DNA from: Cantharellus purpuraceus
Taxonomy: Eukaryota; Basidiomycota; Agaricomycetes; Cantharellales; Hydnaceae
Direction: 5' to 3'
DNA length: 64,000 nt
NCBI GenBank assembly: GCA_025174535.1
Contig: JALBUN010000047.1
Location: forward strand, 62,001 to 126,000
In this document: in pieces, positions 22,836 to 35,434 of the stretch
Position numbering within the stretch: the first letter of the stretch is position 1
How the letters are laid out: the number at the start of each line of letters is the position of its first letter
Program-made: the position numbers and the translations under genes
Notes under the pieces: model-generated
Database searches by the model: none
Told to the model about the DNA's origin: nothing
The model's input: the letters and a program-made list of their open reading frames with translations, nothing else

Positions 22836-23978
22836 CTATTTTTTTTGGTCCATCGCTTTAGCATCAGACTTGTCTGTCATGGCATTGGCGGCATGGCCCT
22901 TTACCTTTGCTGCGGACAAGGTTGCCTTGTTGCAATCCTTAGCTTGGTGGCCAGGTTTTCCACAGAACAGACAGAGGTTGTTGTCCATGCGACACTGGTG
23001 TTCCTGCTGGGTAAGTTTTCCATCTTTCCCCAGCTTGGTGGAGAGGTCCAGAGTGCTCTTGTGAGCTCTGGAGTTATTGCCAGTTCCAGAGTTGTTCTGA
23101 CCAGAACCAGAAATGGTGGCATTACCAGTATTTGACTTCTGGCCTGAGTTGGTGGTAGTCTTCTTATCGGACCCCTTGTTGGACTTTGCGGTCTTGTCCG
23201 ATGATTTGTCCGATTTGTTGTTTGCAAAATTTTCGCAGGAGACCTCAGATTGACGTTCCCAATAACAGGTGTCAATGGATTGGGCGAGTTTGTGAAGGTT
23301 AACCAAAGTATCCGGCTTACCAACACGTGATATCTTGTCCTTGATGTGGGATGGAAGACCAACGTAAAATTGGTGTTGGAGTGCGGCATTGCCCCATTGG
23401 ACTTTTGGGGCTAGCTGCTGGAAACTCACAATGTATTTTGTGATTTTGTGATTTTCCTTCATCTGAAGTCGATCGAGTTCATTCTCAGCATTGGCCTCGG
23501 GGTTGTAAGGACCAAAATTGGTCTGAAGCTCAGAGATGAAGTTGGAGTAGTCTTCTGACCATATCGGATCATCAGAGTCATCCATGAGTGCTGGCTTGAA
23601 GTAGTCCAGTGTGGTGCCCTTGAGATAGGACATGGCGAGGGTGACCTTCGCCCGATCAGATGTGAACGCATCAGGGTGATCGTGGAAGCTCAACAGGCAT
23701 TGCACCAAGAATGGCTGGAGCTTGCGCGGATCAGAGCCATCGAATGGGTCAGGTTCCCAGACCTTGGTCCGGGACTTAGGGACTTGTGGTGTACAGATGC
23801 TGCTGGCAAGCAGGGAGATGGCTTGTGCTAGGTTTGGGGAGGGCGGAGTGTCATCCTCTTCATTGACGGCCTCTATGTGGTCCATCGGTTCTTCGACAAC
23901 CTTGGGGATGGTGTCGATGCTGGGAGCAGGTACCTCGATGGTTCATGCGTGTTTGGAATTGGCGGTGGATCATGGCAT
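22836..23978 (-). pseudogene. Gypsy copy 1 gag
   Basis: The frame 23885-22836 (349 residues) is open. It contains a retrotransposon gag core (DPFDGSDPRKLQPFLVQC, YFKPALMDDSDDPIWSEDY, FGPYNPEANAENEL) and a C-terminal CCHC zinc knuckle (CLFCGKPGHQAKDC) after an Asn/Ser/Lys-rich linker. By comparison with copy 2 the original start is at 23978, but two TGA codons interrupt the first 35 codons at positions that are CGA in copy 2. Hence it is called a pseudogene although most of gag is intact. Confidence 0.85.
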
Positions 23979-24010
23979 TGATAGGAGTGAGTATGGCAGT
24001 TCAAATATAC

Positions 24011-24550
24011 TGTTACACACTAGGTCTGATTGGGGGGTTGGATATTGGGTTGGAGGTCAGGTCAGAGGTTTGGTCAGAGTCAGAGAGGGAGTCGGGGTAT
24101 GTCGTGGGGGTCGGAACAGACTTGGCTTCAGCTTATGTGCTGCACCCTCACTAATACCAGTGTCTGAGATTTTGGAGATGGAGGATGACTTAGATAGTTA
24201 GGATCAGACTTAGGAGCTAGGCATGATTCAATCGAACTGGGGATGAAGTCCCCAGTTGAACAGCTTAAATACATATTTTGAAATCTAATAATAATTACTC
24301 TAGTGATGGGTCTCCAAGGCCAATGGCCTTATGTGAGTATGTCTGAGTCTGACAGGGACAGATGTCCAGGTTCCTATGGTGATGCTGATGCATCAATCGG
24401 AACCAGAGACGGGTGGGCAAGATTCAGCGGTGACAATTGGACAGATAGATGGAGACATGATGGTTTCCAAATGGAGTATAGATTTCATATGCATGGGGAT
24501 CTGAGTGGATTGGATGGGAATCTGGGCGTTAATGAATATAGTCATAACAG
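24011..24550 (-). repeat. LTR of gypsy copy 1 (5' LTR)
   Basis: This runs from TGTTACACACTAGG to TATAGTCATAACA on the plus strand. It is the reverse complement of the LTRs at 38876-39397 and 47144-47712. It contains the same TTAAATACATATTTGAAAT-like TATA region and conserved blocks. Confidence 0.85.
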
Positions 24551-25640
24551 AGCACCAATGCAGCCCTCAGCCCATATGGAGGCTAGAGGACTGCTTATTA
24601 TTTTTTTTTAGTCCATTGCCTTGGCATTGGATTTGTCTGTTGTAGCATTGGCTGCACAGCCCTTTGCTTTTGTGGTGGATGAGGTTGCCTTGTTGCAATC
24701 CTTGGCTTGGTGACCAGCCTTTCTGCAGAACAAACAGAGGTTGTTGTCCATGCAGTACTGGCATTCCTGCTGGGTAAGTTTGCCATTCTTTCCCAGGAGC
24801 TCCAGAGTTGTTGCTGGGGCCAGAGTTGTTCTGAACGGAACCAGAACCAGTGACATTACCAGTGTTTGACTTCTGGCCAGAGTTGGTAGTGGTCTTCTTA
24901 GACGCTTGTTTGGAATCATGTCATTATACACTATTCTGATGTATATGAGATATACATCAGAATTTCAATGATACGTAAAGCCAGGGAGTTACAATTTGAA
25001 TATCTTAAAAGATTTTAGATGTGTGAAATTTTCATAAATATAAACATATATTTCATATTTTTAATAAACTTTAAAAGATAAGACATTTGGTTGAGATGAA
25101 TATAATTATTTACATGGATATAATAGGAATGTCTGTATTAATATAATTGGTATTATATAGGTTATTTAGATATACAAATACCAGGTGGGGATTAAAGATA
25201 GTTCAAATTATGTTACAAGTATTGTATAAGAAAGAATTAATGATACTTGGATGTTCCCTCAAGAGAGTTACCACCACTAAATGGAAAAAAAAAAAGAATT
25301 ATTTTTGAGAATTATGCCAAAATATCAAAATATGTTTTTAATCTAGTATATTGTGTAAAATTTGAGAATCATGTTGAAATATAAAAATAAGTTTTAATCT
25401 AAGCATGTTGTGTAAAATTTGAGGAAAATAGGTTGTATATATGTATTTGTTGTATTTCTGAACAAGTGTCTTATTGGACCCCTTGTTAGACTTGAGGGTC
25501 TTGTCTGATGATTTGTCTGAGTTGTTGTTAGTCAAATTTTCATGGGAGACCTCAGATTGACATTCCCAGTAATGGGTGTTAATGGATTGGGAGAGCTTGC
25601 AAAGGTTAACCAGAGTATCCAGCTTACTGATGTGTGATTA
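24551..25640 (-). mobile_element. Gypsy copy 4 fragment (gag), host of gypsy copy 1 and a MITE
   Basis: The segment matches the gag 3' half: the frame around 24610-24900 (minus) carries a zinc knuckle CLFCRKAGHQAKDC, and gag resumes at 25471-25640. A 570-bp AT-rich insert (24901-25470) splits it. The right end of gypsy copy 1 abuts it at 24550. Gag is degenerate and no pol or LTR of this copy is visible. Confidence 0.75.
24901..25470. mobile_element. AT-rich MITE-like element with TTA target duplication
   Basis: The insert interrupts gag between TTA (24898-24900) and TTA (25471-25473). Its ends are inverted repeats: GACGCTTGTTTGGAAT at the left and, read from the right end inward, GACACTTGTTCAGAAAT. 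They differ by three transitions and one indel. The element is very AT-rich, has no coding capacity, and contains a perfect 14-bp hairpin with a 3-nt loop at 24933-24963. A TTA duplication would suit PIF/Harbinger-type transposition; TCTTA is also compatible. Confidence 0.65.
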
Positions 25641-27229
25641 AGAATATTCAGCCCCACATTCCTGGTGACTATTCCATCAAAATTGTTGAGTACCCAAAAC
25701 AAATAAAGAACAGACACCACCAAACACACAGTCCTAATTGAATAGCCAGACTGACACTAATAGAACCACCAAGGCTACAAGCCTGAAAAGTTGTGTGTGA
25801 ATGCTCACCCACCTTTGTCTTACTGGTATTCCAGCTTTTCGACACAGTGAACTGCAGTAGTATTGCCGACCCACCTCGGGAGTTCAGCGCAACACGACGT
25901 TTTGCATTTTGCGTATACTCCAGTTCAGGAGTGCGGAAGTTGAGACGTTATTTAGATAAGATCATGCCACCTGCGGGCGACGATCGAGCAGAACGTCGAT
26001 GTCTTCAAAATGGCTGGGACCAACTATCCTCTTTGTAAGGCAGTGTGGTAGGCCAGAGCGTGCAAGCAAGTTTTCTCAGCTGCAGCTGCCAATAATACAC
26101 CTCGATCAGAAATGTCTGCCAATAGTGAACCGCGTATACACACGAATCGATTTTGTCAGCTCCCAATGTCAGTCAATTTGTGGCTGGAAGGGACGAGCAT
26201 GCAATTGGAGCCAGCTCCCTCTAGAAGGATCGGTGAGTATTGGCTAGAAAGGACAGATTCTGGAGCCGTGGGGTTGAAGAAGAAGACATGGACCGAAGAG
26301 CGTTGGACGTGTCTGCGGCGGCAGACGTTCAGCAGCAGGGTGCAATGTCAGAGAACACTTAGGCAGCACACACCAAAAGGTGAAAGGCCGAGAGGCACGG
26401 AGAAATTCGGAGATCCAGCCAGGCGGTTATACCAATGACTCCGTGGTCAAGCGACACCCCCGCTCTCCTTCCCGAGCGCGTATGCTTGAAACCAACCTTT
26501 ATCCCCGTGGCACGATCGATATCCAACGACGGGGGGAACGACATGCAGGCCCTACCATGGCGCCCGACCTCCCACTCTCGTTCTGCTCGAACCAAGCCCC
26601 CTCCTATGCTGGGACAACTTGTGAATTCCGGCCAGAGACGCCTATCCTGCCGTGTTTGCAGCAACACCCCACGCTGAAACCGCATGAGAAGTAGGTGAGT
26701 GCTTCGGGGTATCGCTTTACTTCTCGCTCGTTCACTTAACCCGAGTCAAACTGTATGCGCTACTAGATATACCCTCATGGTCATCGGCGACAGAAACCTT
26801 CTCCGGTCACAACACACACCAGCCCAACCACCTTTTCTCCTCCAAAGATGACGATGCGGATAAGGGCGATGGCGAGGGTGAGGGCGGCGACGATTTGACA
26901 CGAGGTTCCCCGTACACTGGCACCAGAGAAGGACGGAGATGGGGCGGTGAGTGTCACGTCTGCAGGGGTGATACACGATAGAGCATACTAACAATCTATG
27001 TCGCGTGGATGTTCAAGACATGAGCACACTCTGCAATCCTTTCCGGGGCGGCGAAGACATGAAGATGGCACCCATTCTGTTCTCGTGGAGTGGAGACACG
27101 GATATGTGACTGAGAGGAATGTTGGAACGCGAGTCATGAGTCTCTTCATTCTATAGAGGACTGAGATAATCAACCTCCGTAGCCTGAACACTTATCATAA
27201 GAGTACGTGCTGCAGGCCATTGGGTCGGG

Positions 27230-27910
27230 AGGTATGTCTGCAGGACTAGAGGTTGGGCACGAGCCGTAAGTCACAACTCTGAAATGACATGCCCACGGAG
27301 GCATTTACATTCTCTGTCAGTTGAAGTGCCAATGGTTCATAGGGAAAACTGGGAGAGATGGGTGTGGGCTCTTGCCGACACTCATCTTTCCCAGTTTTCC
27401 CCAGCCTCCAACACGCCTTTCCGTTCTGCTGGCAGTGGGGTGTAGACGTGACTGGGAACGAGGTCAGACGCAAGCTGTGAGTCTTCTGGTTTTAGACAGG
27501 ATATTCAGCTGAGGATACTATCCACCTTTGTAGCCTGAACATCAACAATGCGAATGCGTTTTTGCACGTGTGAAGGATTGGGAAGTTGGATGCAAGTCGT
27601 GAGTTTTATAAGTCTTGACAGAACATGCGATCGAGTTGATGACGGTATGCGTAGCTTGGGAATCCGCAACAAGGCTCTGCTGTGCCGGTGATCATCTTGC
27701 CAGAATTTGTGATTGAGTTGATGATAGTATCCATACATGTGAGGGACTGGGAATAGGTCGGGTGTAAATCGTGAGTCTTACAAGTCTAGAAAAGGACATG
27801 GTGGAGATGACGACAGTCTGCTTAACTTGATACGCAAGCCATTGTGCATGAGATTATGTATAAGAGACAGCGTGAAGCAAACCTGATTGACACAAGTTGT
27901 GAGTGTTTCA
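27230..27910 (+). repeat. Diverged exon-like repeat array
   Basis: About five units share a block of the form GGAyTGGGAAGTTGGATGCAAGTC immediately followed by a donor-like GTGAGT or GTAAGT (donors near 27266, 27477, 27599, 27770 and 27898). Two units translate similarly before the donor (VKDWEVGCKS at about 27575-27597; VRDWE, a stop, then VGCKS at about 27745-27768). Spacing is irregular, 122-211 bp. It may be a decayed run of duplicated small exons. Confidence 0.35.
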
Positions 27911-28380
27911 CCATGTTGAGCAAAAGAGAGACGCGAAAACAACTGATAAGATATTCATATTCTGTGTAGCTCAATGGCTCAAGACTATGAAGACGAATAA
28001 CGCATGCCATCCAAGCCCGATCTAGCGGACAAATCTTCGCCAGACGATCGATGGACGGACGACACAAGTGTCAGACAGTCAGATAGTCAAGTCAGTCGGT
28101 CAAGGCATGGTCTCTCCGACGTTGCGATCCCCCAAATCCTGCAACTTGACTCGGGAGGACTCGGAATGTCAGCAAAGCAAAAACCCTCCTTCCTTTGATG
28201 ATTGAACAAGTGAAAGACGTTTGATGGTCTGTACTCTGTCCTGGTGAGTGTTTGTTTTGACGATGCCCCCCCATATCTCAATTGATGTGTTGGTGTCACG
28301 AAGAAGAATGGATATCTGCTTCTATCTGACGTTTCTTATCAAAGTTTTGTCGACGCTGTCAACAGCCTACGAAACAAAAT

Positions 28381-28536
28381 AGGCATATTTAAATGGTGAG
28401 CAATATGAAACGTGCATTGAAGGAATGTATCTCTTACTGTACACACCAGACAAGAGGAGAGATGAGCATATTTAAATGGTGCTATATGAAATGTGTACGG
28501 AAGGAATGTATCGCTTCCGCGCACACCAGATACAAC
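28381..28536. repeat. Imperfect tandem duplication of about 85 bp
   Basis: Two copies share GCATATTTAAATGGTG, then ATATGAAA, GGAATGTATC and CACACCAGA in the same order, at about 28381 and 28466. Confidence 0.6.
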
Positions 28537-30899
28537 CCGTCAACCATCGTCTCGCTGGTGTTGTCAATGTCCAAGTGGGCTTACCCAATGTAACGTGGAG
28601 GTTCTCCTGCAAACCACCGTTTGCTGGATGCGTACATGGTGGCTTGTCGTCAAGGCGGACAGCAGCCTAGTCAAGCGGAAAACCCTCAGCACGTCGGCAA
28701 GCACGTTCCGATACTGGGCATGATTGTGGACGATAGCCCTTGACACGCCAATCGACTCAATGGGGTGGTCCGTGTGTGACACCCACCCACCTCTGTGGCA
28801 TCCACACGTCTCGTGGCACTGGTACCCTGTCCGATGGCGACGACACACTTGATGCACCCTCGGGTCTACATACAGGCATCGCAACAAAGACGTGACAGAG
28901 AGAACGGGGTGTGCATGGAGATAAGCAATGTTGCATTCGAGTGTAGACTGATCGTTCGCACGATGCACGACGAGAGTGTCGATAGGGAGCATGGCCGTGA
29001 ACACCGGTTGATGAGCTCACGTGTGGGGGACACACATGCACGATCGTGCGCGGGCCCCATCCAGCGGCGTTATCAACGACAATTGTATCACGGCGATGCT
29101 TCATATGGACGTCGAGCCGCAGAAGGATGGAAAAGCACGGTATAGCTCTGGCTCTGTACTCGCCTGAGTCGGTCTCTGGGGACTTTTGAACCACCAACAC
29201 CGTGCTTAAGCCAGCACGCGCATGGCGTCCCCATCGAGGACGAGGACGGGATACATAGCGATGCCACCATCGTACAAGGAGAAGGGAGTGGGAAAGGGGT
29301 GCTAGTTAGCGCCCTGCCTGAAATACCTGGCCTATGGGTGGGGCACTAGAGCGGTTTTATAAGCTGCCGAGTGGTCGCCGTTCACATTCAGTCGCTCCAA
29401 GGAACACAGTCGATGCCTGCCACGTCTTGTCTGCCACCTCGCTTCACGACTCGGTTCTCTTATTAAATCCGCACCCACGGCAATTGATAACTGCCTTCGC
29501 GCCTTTGTCACATCTCGATTGCCAGGATGGGGCCTCCCTTTTGCGAATTTTCTGGGGCTACTGCGTGTTTGGGTTGGATGTACGTACACGTGTTCACAAA
29601 GTGCCTCAGAAGGTGCTCAAGAGGCTTCTGCTGGTCCAGGCGGACGACACATTTGCCTTTCACTCTTCACCGCGTGTTAGCAATGACTTGTCTGTACGTC
29701 TACTGTCTACACTATACTTGACGGTGCATGGATGTCATGTACGCAATGTCGGGTCTAGCGTGGTTTCGTGGTAGTTGGCTTCTTTGCTTGCATGGCCACG
29801 ATCGCGGCATGTGGACCACTCAGCCCATCAAACACCTGGCACCTCGGAACTTTGGAGCGTCCTCACATCCCACGACCTACCGACGATCCTCAGAAAGTAC
29901 ACTTCCCTCGCCTAGGCGCATGTTTCAATCACGAATGGACATGAATAATGGGCGCAAAGCAAGCGTCAGAAGAATCGTGGACAATGTTATGAATGTCGCA
30001 AAACATTCCACACAGGTAAGTATCCTAATATTGATAGCTAAGATCCTCACTGGATAGAGTGGGCACTGATGGTCTTTCCTTTGTCAGACAATGCATCTTT
30101 TAACACGACACTACGTCTACATGAAATATGGCTCTATCCCTATTCGATAAAGATGATGCATGGAGTATGCCATGTCTGGTGTGGTGCTAATCATGTAAAC
30201 TTCCCCAAACGAGAACACTGGCTTTGATGACAAGACAGCAGGCATATGTAGTGTTTATTGGGAACAGCAGTGCAGGTGCAGAGTGTTCTGTTCTTGATGC
30301 TATCAATCCTGGTGGCAGCTAATGCACGTGCATGGTGTTATACGTGTATCTATGTCTCCACTTTTAAGACACATGATTGTTTTGGTCAAAATACCATTGA
30401 ATTCAATGTCAGGGTGATACAACATGACAACAAGGCACCAAACTGACACCATGTAGGAGCTCCTTTGGTTTGCATGCATGCAGGTGATGATAGCAGTCGT
30501 CTCAGTCAATTATTGCCTGATCCCCATGCTTGAGGCAAGGGTATATAAAGCCTGTTGGCTGTATTTCCATCAAGAGGTGTGGGTGGACCTCATGATATTT
30601 TTACCATTGGTAGCCTGCTCATTTCCTTGTGGGGCTTGGTGTGTACTCATGTGGTAGACTTGATGTGTATAGCTCATCGATGCAAGCCCAGCTGTGGCAT
30701 TATATCCTGGCATTGCAGTCTTGCATGTGATTCTTTATGCCAGACCCTGTGATGCATGTGCAAGTGCTATAACTTTGATGTAGGTATTCTCTCAGAGCTG
30801 CCTGTGATGCTCACTAACACTAGGCCTACTCTCTCTAGCTTACCACCGAGACATACATATCAGCTCAGACACAGGTATGCATGCTAGACCCACCACTGC

Positions 30900-32250
30900 T
30901 GTTTTGGAACCTGCAAAATTATGGTATTAGGGCAAACTCTAAATCACCACAATTCTGTGAATGAACAGCTAAGAAGAATATCAAACCCTGCTGCAGCACA
31001 ACTCCAGAAACGATTTAACATTTGTACTTTGGTTACAATCCCTTGTATTGGTCAATGCAGACTATACGCAGAAAAGTAATATGTTTCTTAGCAGCAAGAA
31101 ATGAATAAGACTTCCAGAGTCTAGAGTTCACAGATGCTTAGGGGTCCAGATATTCCAAAATGAGGGGAATGCACTTAGAGGCTAAAGGAAGTAGGTGGTG
31201 AAGCTAGCAACTGCTTCACACAAGTTCAAGATCCTAATGCTCTGCAAAGGCAGTACACACTAGCAACTTAAACAAGAGCACTAATGGCAGGACTATTGAC
31301 AGACAATCTCACCCTGTAGATTTGTAGTCATGTGAGGCAGATACTACACTCATGCCCAAAGCAGGAATATCACTACTTCCAGTGCAATCAAGTACAGTTA
31401 CACAACTGTAAAAGATCCTTGAACTGGTAATCAACAGTTACTGAGATATAGAGGATGACACTGTATGTCACTCTAGTCACACTGGTATGCAAAAGATGGG
31501 TAGAATATGTTACTATTTCAGAAGCAGAATGACCTCGTTATATATTGTATTTACAGGGGCTGAGTAATGCTTCTGGAATATTCTACCTATTTATAGATGG
31601 AAACTACTGGAAGGTTGTGGAAGGTGGAAGAAAGGGGTAGAATATTCCAAGCCAATCACAGGTTCTGATCACTGCATTAACACTGATCAGGAGCTGAATA
31701 ATGGTTCTGGAATGTTCTGTCTAATAATAGAAGGAAACAGCTAGAATGTTATGGAAAGGGATAGAATATTCCAAGCCAATCACCTGCTCTGATCCCTGAA
31801 TTAGGCACTGATCAGGCAAAAAGAAGGGTATCCACCCTGTTTTCTGCACTGGTTTGCACAGCCATGGATAGCCAGATCTCAGGTCATGATCTCCATGGAA
31901 AATAGTGCCCTGAGAGGCTGTGGTTGTCAAGTTACAGGTTATTTATTGATCAGAGACATCTGAGCTTGAATTCAGGCCAAATGCCTGGTCCAAAGGTGGA
32001 GAGCCAACTGTGTGAAGGTTTGTGGGTGCCTATGGGTCCACAACTGTAGCACAGCAGAAATAAATCATTCCGGGCTGAGTTCTGCATGGAATATTCCCAA
32101 AAAAAATATGGAAAAATAGAGAATATTTGAATAAGTCCATTCCAGGTACAAGCATCAAATATATGCTGATATTTAGGAATGGAAAAGCAAAGTATAGCAC
32201 ATTGGTGCTGCATAAATAGGATTTGATAGGGAAAAGGTGGTTCCCATACA
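30900..32250 (-). mobile_element. Solo LTR of the 1.4-kb family (TSD ACTGC)
   Basis: The plus strand reads TGTTTTGGAACC at 30900 and GGTTCCCATACA at 32250, flanked by ACTGC at 30895-30899 and 32251-32255. It is in reverse orientation, 1351 bp. It is almost free of CpG and looks old. Heat-shock elements are at 31571-31583 and 31705-31717 (minus orientation). Confidence 0.9.
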
Positions 32251-32786
32251 ACTGCCTCCATGCAGTAGAACCCTTTTACATCCAAGACAGGTACATGGGT
32301 GTGTGCAAGGTGCACCAAACACACCCCTGACCCTCTGCCAGGTTGTTGAGCATGGGAACACTTAAGCCCAGCACGCCTGAGCATGCTCACCCAATTGGTG
32401 CTATACTCTCCTGGATGGAGCACAACACGATCACAGACACACATTCTCGTGTGGCAACCAGCCACCCCCACCCCACTCCTCCAGTGCCCAGGGCTACCGT
32501 CAGTCACAGCAGCCTGTCGTGGTTGTGTATCTCCCACAGCAGGCCGAACCCACCCATCAAGAGCCTTGACCCCCAGACCTCACTGCCCTGCTGCCCACCT
32601 TTGATTCCCTCACAGCTGCCCAGCAGGCACTTCCACAGCGCCCTTGCCCCGACCACATCCCATGAATCCATGACATCCTCTTCCTCATCAACCGCACCCA
32701 GCAGCAGGGCATCCCCACCACCACGCCCCCATCGTCCTCTCTGACCCCATCTTTGCCCATCTCGCCAATGATGCCGTCCAGATCCT
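32251..32786. other. Spacer between two inverted LTRs
   Basis: A Ser/Pro/Thr-rich 133-codon frame (32343-32744, plus) is open but has no recognisable domain and is low in complexity. I could not assign this segment to any element. Confidence 0.35.
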
Positions 32787-33910
32787 CCCACAAACCTTCA
32801 CACAGTTGGCTCTCCACCTTTGGACCAGGCATTTGGCCTGAATTCAAGCTCAGATGTCTCTGATCAATAAATAACCTGTAACTTGACAACCACAGCCTCT
32901 CAGGGCACTATTTTCCATGGAGATCATGACCTGAGATCTGGCTATCCATGGCTGTGCAAACCAGTGCAGAAAACAGGGTGGATACCCTTCTTTTTGCCTG
33001 ATCAGTGCCTAATTCAGGGATCAGAGCAGGTGATTGGCTTGGAATATTCTATCCCTTTCCATAACATTCTAGCTGTTTCCTTCTATTATTAGACAGAACA
33101 TTCCAGAACCATTATTCAGCTCCTGATCAGTGTTAATGCAGTGATCAGAACCTGTGATTGGCTTGGAATATTCTACCCCTTTCTTCCACCTTCCACAACC
33201 TTCCAGTAGTTTCCATCTATAAATAGGTAGAATATTCCAGAAGCATTACTCAGCCCCTGTAAATACAATATATAACGAGGTCATTCTGCTTCTGAAATAG
33301 TAACATATTCTACCCATCTTTTGCATACCAGTGTGACTAGAGTGACATACAGTGTCATCCTCTATATCTCAGTAACTGTTGATTACCAGTTCAAGGATCT
33401 TTTACAGTTGTGTAACTGTACTTGATTGCACTGGAAGTAGTGATATTCCTGCTTTGGGCATGAGTGTAGTATCTGCCTCACATGACTACAAATCTACAGG
33501 GTGAGATTGTCTGTCAATAGTCCTGCCATTAGTGCTCTTGTTTAAGTTGCTAGTGTGTACTGCCTTTGCAGAGCATTAGGATCTTGAACTTGTGTGAAGC
33601 AGTTGCTAGCTTCACCACCTACTTCCTTTAGCCTCTAAGTGCATTCCCCTCATTTTGGAATATCTGGACCCCTAAGCATCTGTGAACTCTAGACTCTGGA
33701 AGTCTTATTCATTTCTTGCTGCTAAGAAACATATTACTTTTCTGCGTATAGTCTGCATTGACCAATACAAGGGATTGTAACCAAAGTACAAATGTTAAAT
33801 CGTTTCTGGAGTTGTGCTGCAGCAGGGTTTGATATTCTTCTCAGCTGTTCATTCACAGAATTGTGGTGATTTAGAGTTTGCCCTAATACCATAATTTTAC
33901 AGGTTCCAAA
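32787..33910 (+). mobile_element. Truncated LTR of the 1.4-kb family, inverted relative to 30900-32250
   Basis: It lacks about the first 220 bp of the family consensus and ends GGTTCCAAAAC at 33910 without the final CA. It has no target duplication. Heat-shock elements lie at 33096-33108 and 33230-33242, with TATATAAC near 33269. With the neighbouring reverse copy it forms a long inverted repeat. Confidence 0.85.
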
Positions 33911-33974
33911 ACTCCTCCTCCTCCTTCCATCTCCTCCTCCTCCTTCCATCTCTGTTCCATCTGTTCAATCAGCA

Positions 33975-34190
33975 TTGTACCAGGAATGGTTGGAGTTTGC
34001 ACAGATCAGAGTCATCAAAAGGGTTGGGTTCCTGGACCTTGGTCCAGGACTTAGGAGCTTGTAGGGTATGGATGCTGCTGGCAAGCAGGGAGATGGCTTG
34101 CACCAGATTTGGGGAGGGCAGAGTATTGTCCTCTTCATTGACAGCCTCTATATGGCCTGTCAGTTCTTTGATGACCTTGGGGTAGGAGTG
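33975..34190 (-). pseudogene. Gypsy gag N-terminal fragment
   Basis: The reverse strand matches the gag N-terminal region of gypsy copies 1 and 2 (the EDNTPPSPNL...SRTKVQEPDPFD part). It is bounded by TCC-rich repeats on the left and an LTR-end-like GTAACACCAAGTCTGATC near 34205 on the right. Confidence 0.7.
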
Positions 34191-34209
34191 ATGTTACATC
34201 CTGTAACAC

Positions 34210-35434
34210 CAAGTCTGATCTCCAGACTCCATCTCCATCTCCATCTCCCTACTTCACCTCCGTCAACTCCACCTTCATCAACTCTGAACTCCTTTTCTTA
34301 TTGTTCTCCATAAGTAGTTTCTTCTTATGGGGTACAACAAACCCCTCCTTTTATATTGCTTAGTATAGTTCGGACTTGGGTCTGAACTCTGAACTCCTTT
34401 CCATGTTGTACTCCATATGCATCTTATTGTTTTTCATTTTAGTTTTAGCATTCAATTCTCCACATACTTATATGGGCTACTTTCTGTCTATTACAGTAGT
34501 TCGTATATCAACTAAGATTTTCCCCATCAACTTCTTGGTTGCTAGCTTCTTGACAAGTACCTTCTTGACAAGTCAAACTCCAGATCCCTGATCCAACTCC
34601 ATACTCCAAACTCCAAAATATTGGACTGATAATCCAAGGGGGCACAACACACAAGTTGAAGCCAAGTCCACTCAATCTGACTCAATAGTATTGCTCCCAC
34701 TCTGTCTCTGGTTGAACGAGAGGGATTAGAGAGGACAGGGGAGGGACAGGAGCATATAGAAGGCTCAGGAGGTTTGGAGGGAAGAAGGGGGTAAAGGAGG
34801 ATGGTTACAGGAATGGAATAGGGAACAGGAGAAGCCCCTGTGAGTTCCAGAACTTCCCAGACATTATTTTGCTTTTATTTTCATCATTCCATCATCATGG
34901 ACACTCCCCCCCATCATCATCTCATCATCCATCCCATCATCAACTCAGGACATTCACGAATGACTTCATTCATTCATAGGACTTAGTATCATATATAAAT
35001 CACGTCTGTAATGCACTTGAAAAGATAGAGTAATTATCTCTCACCTATTCTGTCTGTGTGTCTGAATCTATTCGTATCTGGAATAACTCCAGAACGAACG
35101 CATATTTCTACTATCTTTTGCATATTCTATTAGAATATTGCATATCTCACTCGAATCTTGAATTACAAAGCCATACAATCACTGGCTATGTTTTTATTAA
35201 TCATTTACTTGAAATCAATTCACCTACTCCTGCTTCCTGCTGAATTAGCTTGTATCCAGATGAGGACTTATCCAAACCACTCCAAACTTCACACAAAGAC
35301 ACTATTCAAGCTTGTCTCTCACACGGCTGCACATACATCGTGTTCCCATCACTGCTCCATTTTCTATTTGACTTCTACTTGTCACTACACCCCAGCAAGG
35401 CGATTATTCACATCATTTATAACATCACCTTTGC
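34210..35434. other. Unassigned AT-rich DNA inside the transposon block
   Basis: The sequence is low in CpG and lies between gypsy gag fragments of opposite orientation. It contains ATCATC repeats (34890-34945) and no coding evidence. It is probably old transposon DNA. Confidence 0.35.

Larger units (their letters stand above)
17003..24550 (-). mobile_element. Gypsy copy 1 (chromodomain Ty3/gypsy, defective, minus strand)
   Basis: Reading leftward from 24550: LTR (24550-24011), gag (23978-22836), pol remnant (about 22830-19960), then the antisense ORF and a ragged left end near 17003. The 3' LTR is missing or reduced to fragments. Pol lacks about 875 bp compared with gypsy copy 2. It was inserted into the gag-pol junction of another gypsy copy, with GAGCA at the right edge as the probable target duplication. 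A 1432-bp solo LTR sits inside it. It cannot be autonomous. Confidence 0.8.
25641..30899. other. Gene-poor interval between transposon clusters
   Basis: No complete gene is recognised in 5.3 kb. Many 60-147-codon frames overlap on both strands without domains. CpG is retained (unlike the old transposons), so this is not simply decayed transposon. It contains a diverged repeat array (27230-27910) and a short duplication (28381-28536), listed separately. Confidence 0.4.

Noticed and set aside
22702..24201. Plus-strand frames of 96-159 codons over gypsy copy 1.
   Set aside because: They are reverse-strand shadows of gag and the LTR.
27230..27910. Repeat array as a CRISPR or satellite.
   Set aside because: Units are too diverged and unevenly spaced, and the genome is eukaryotic.
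29334..29774. 146-codon plus-strand frame as a gene.
   Set aside because: No recognisable domain, no consistent splice sites, and overlapping frames on the other strand are of similar length.
32343..32744. 133-codon Ser/Pro/Thr-rich frame.
   Set aside because: It is low-complexity, lies between two inverted LTRs and shows no domain or codon evidence.
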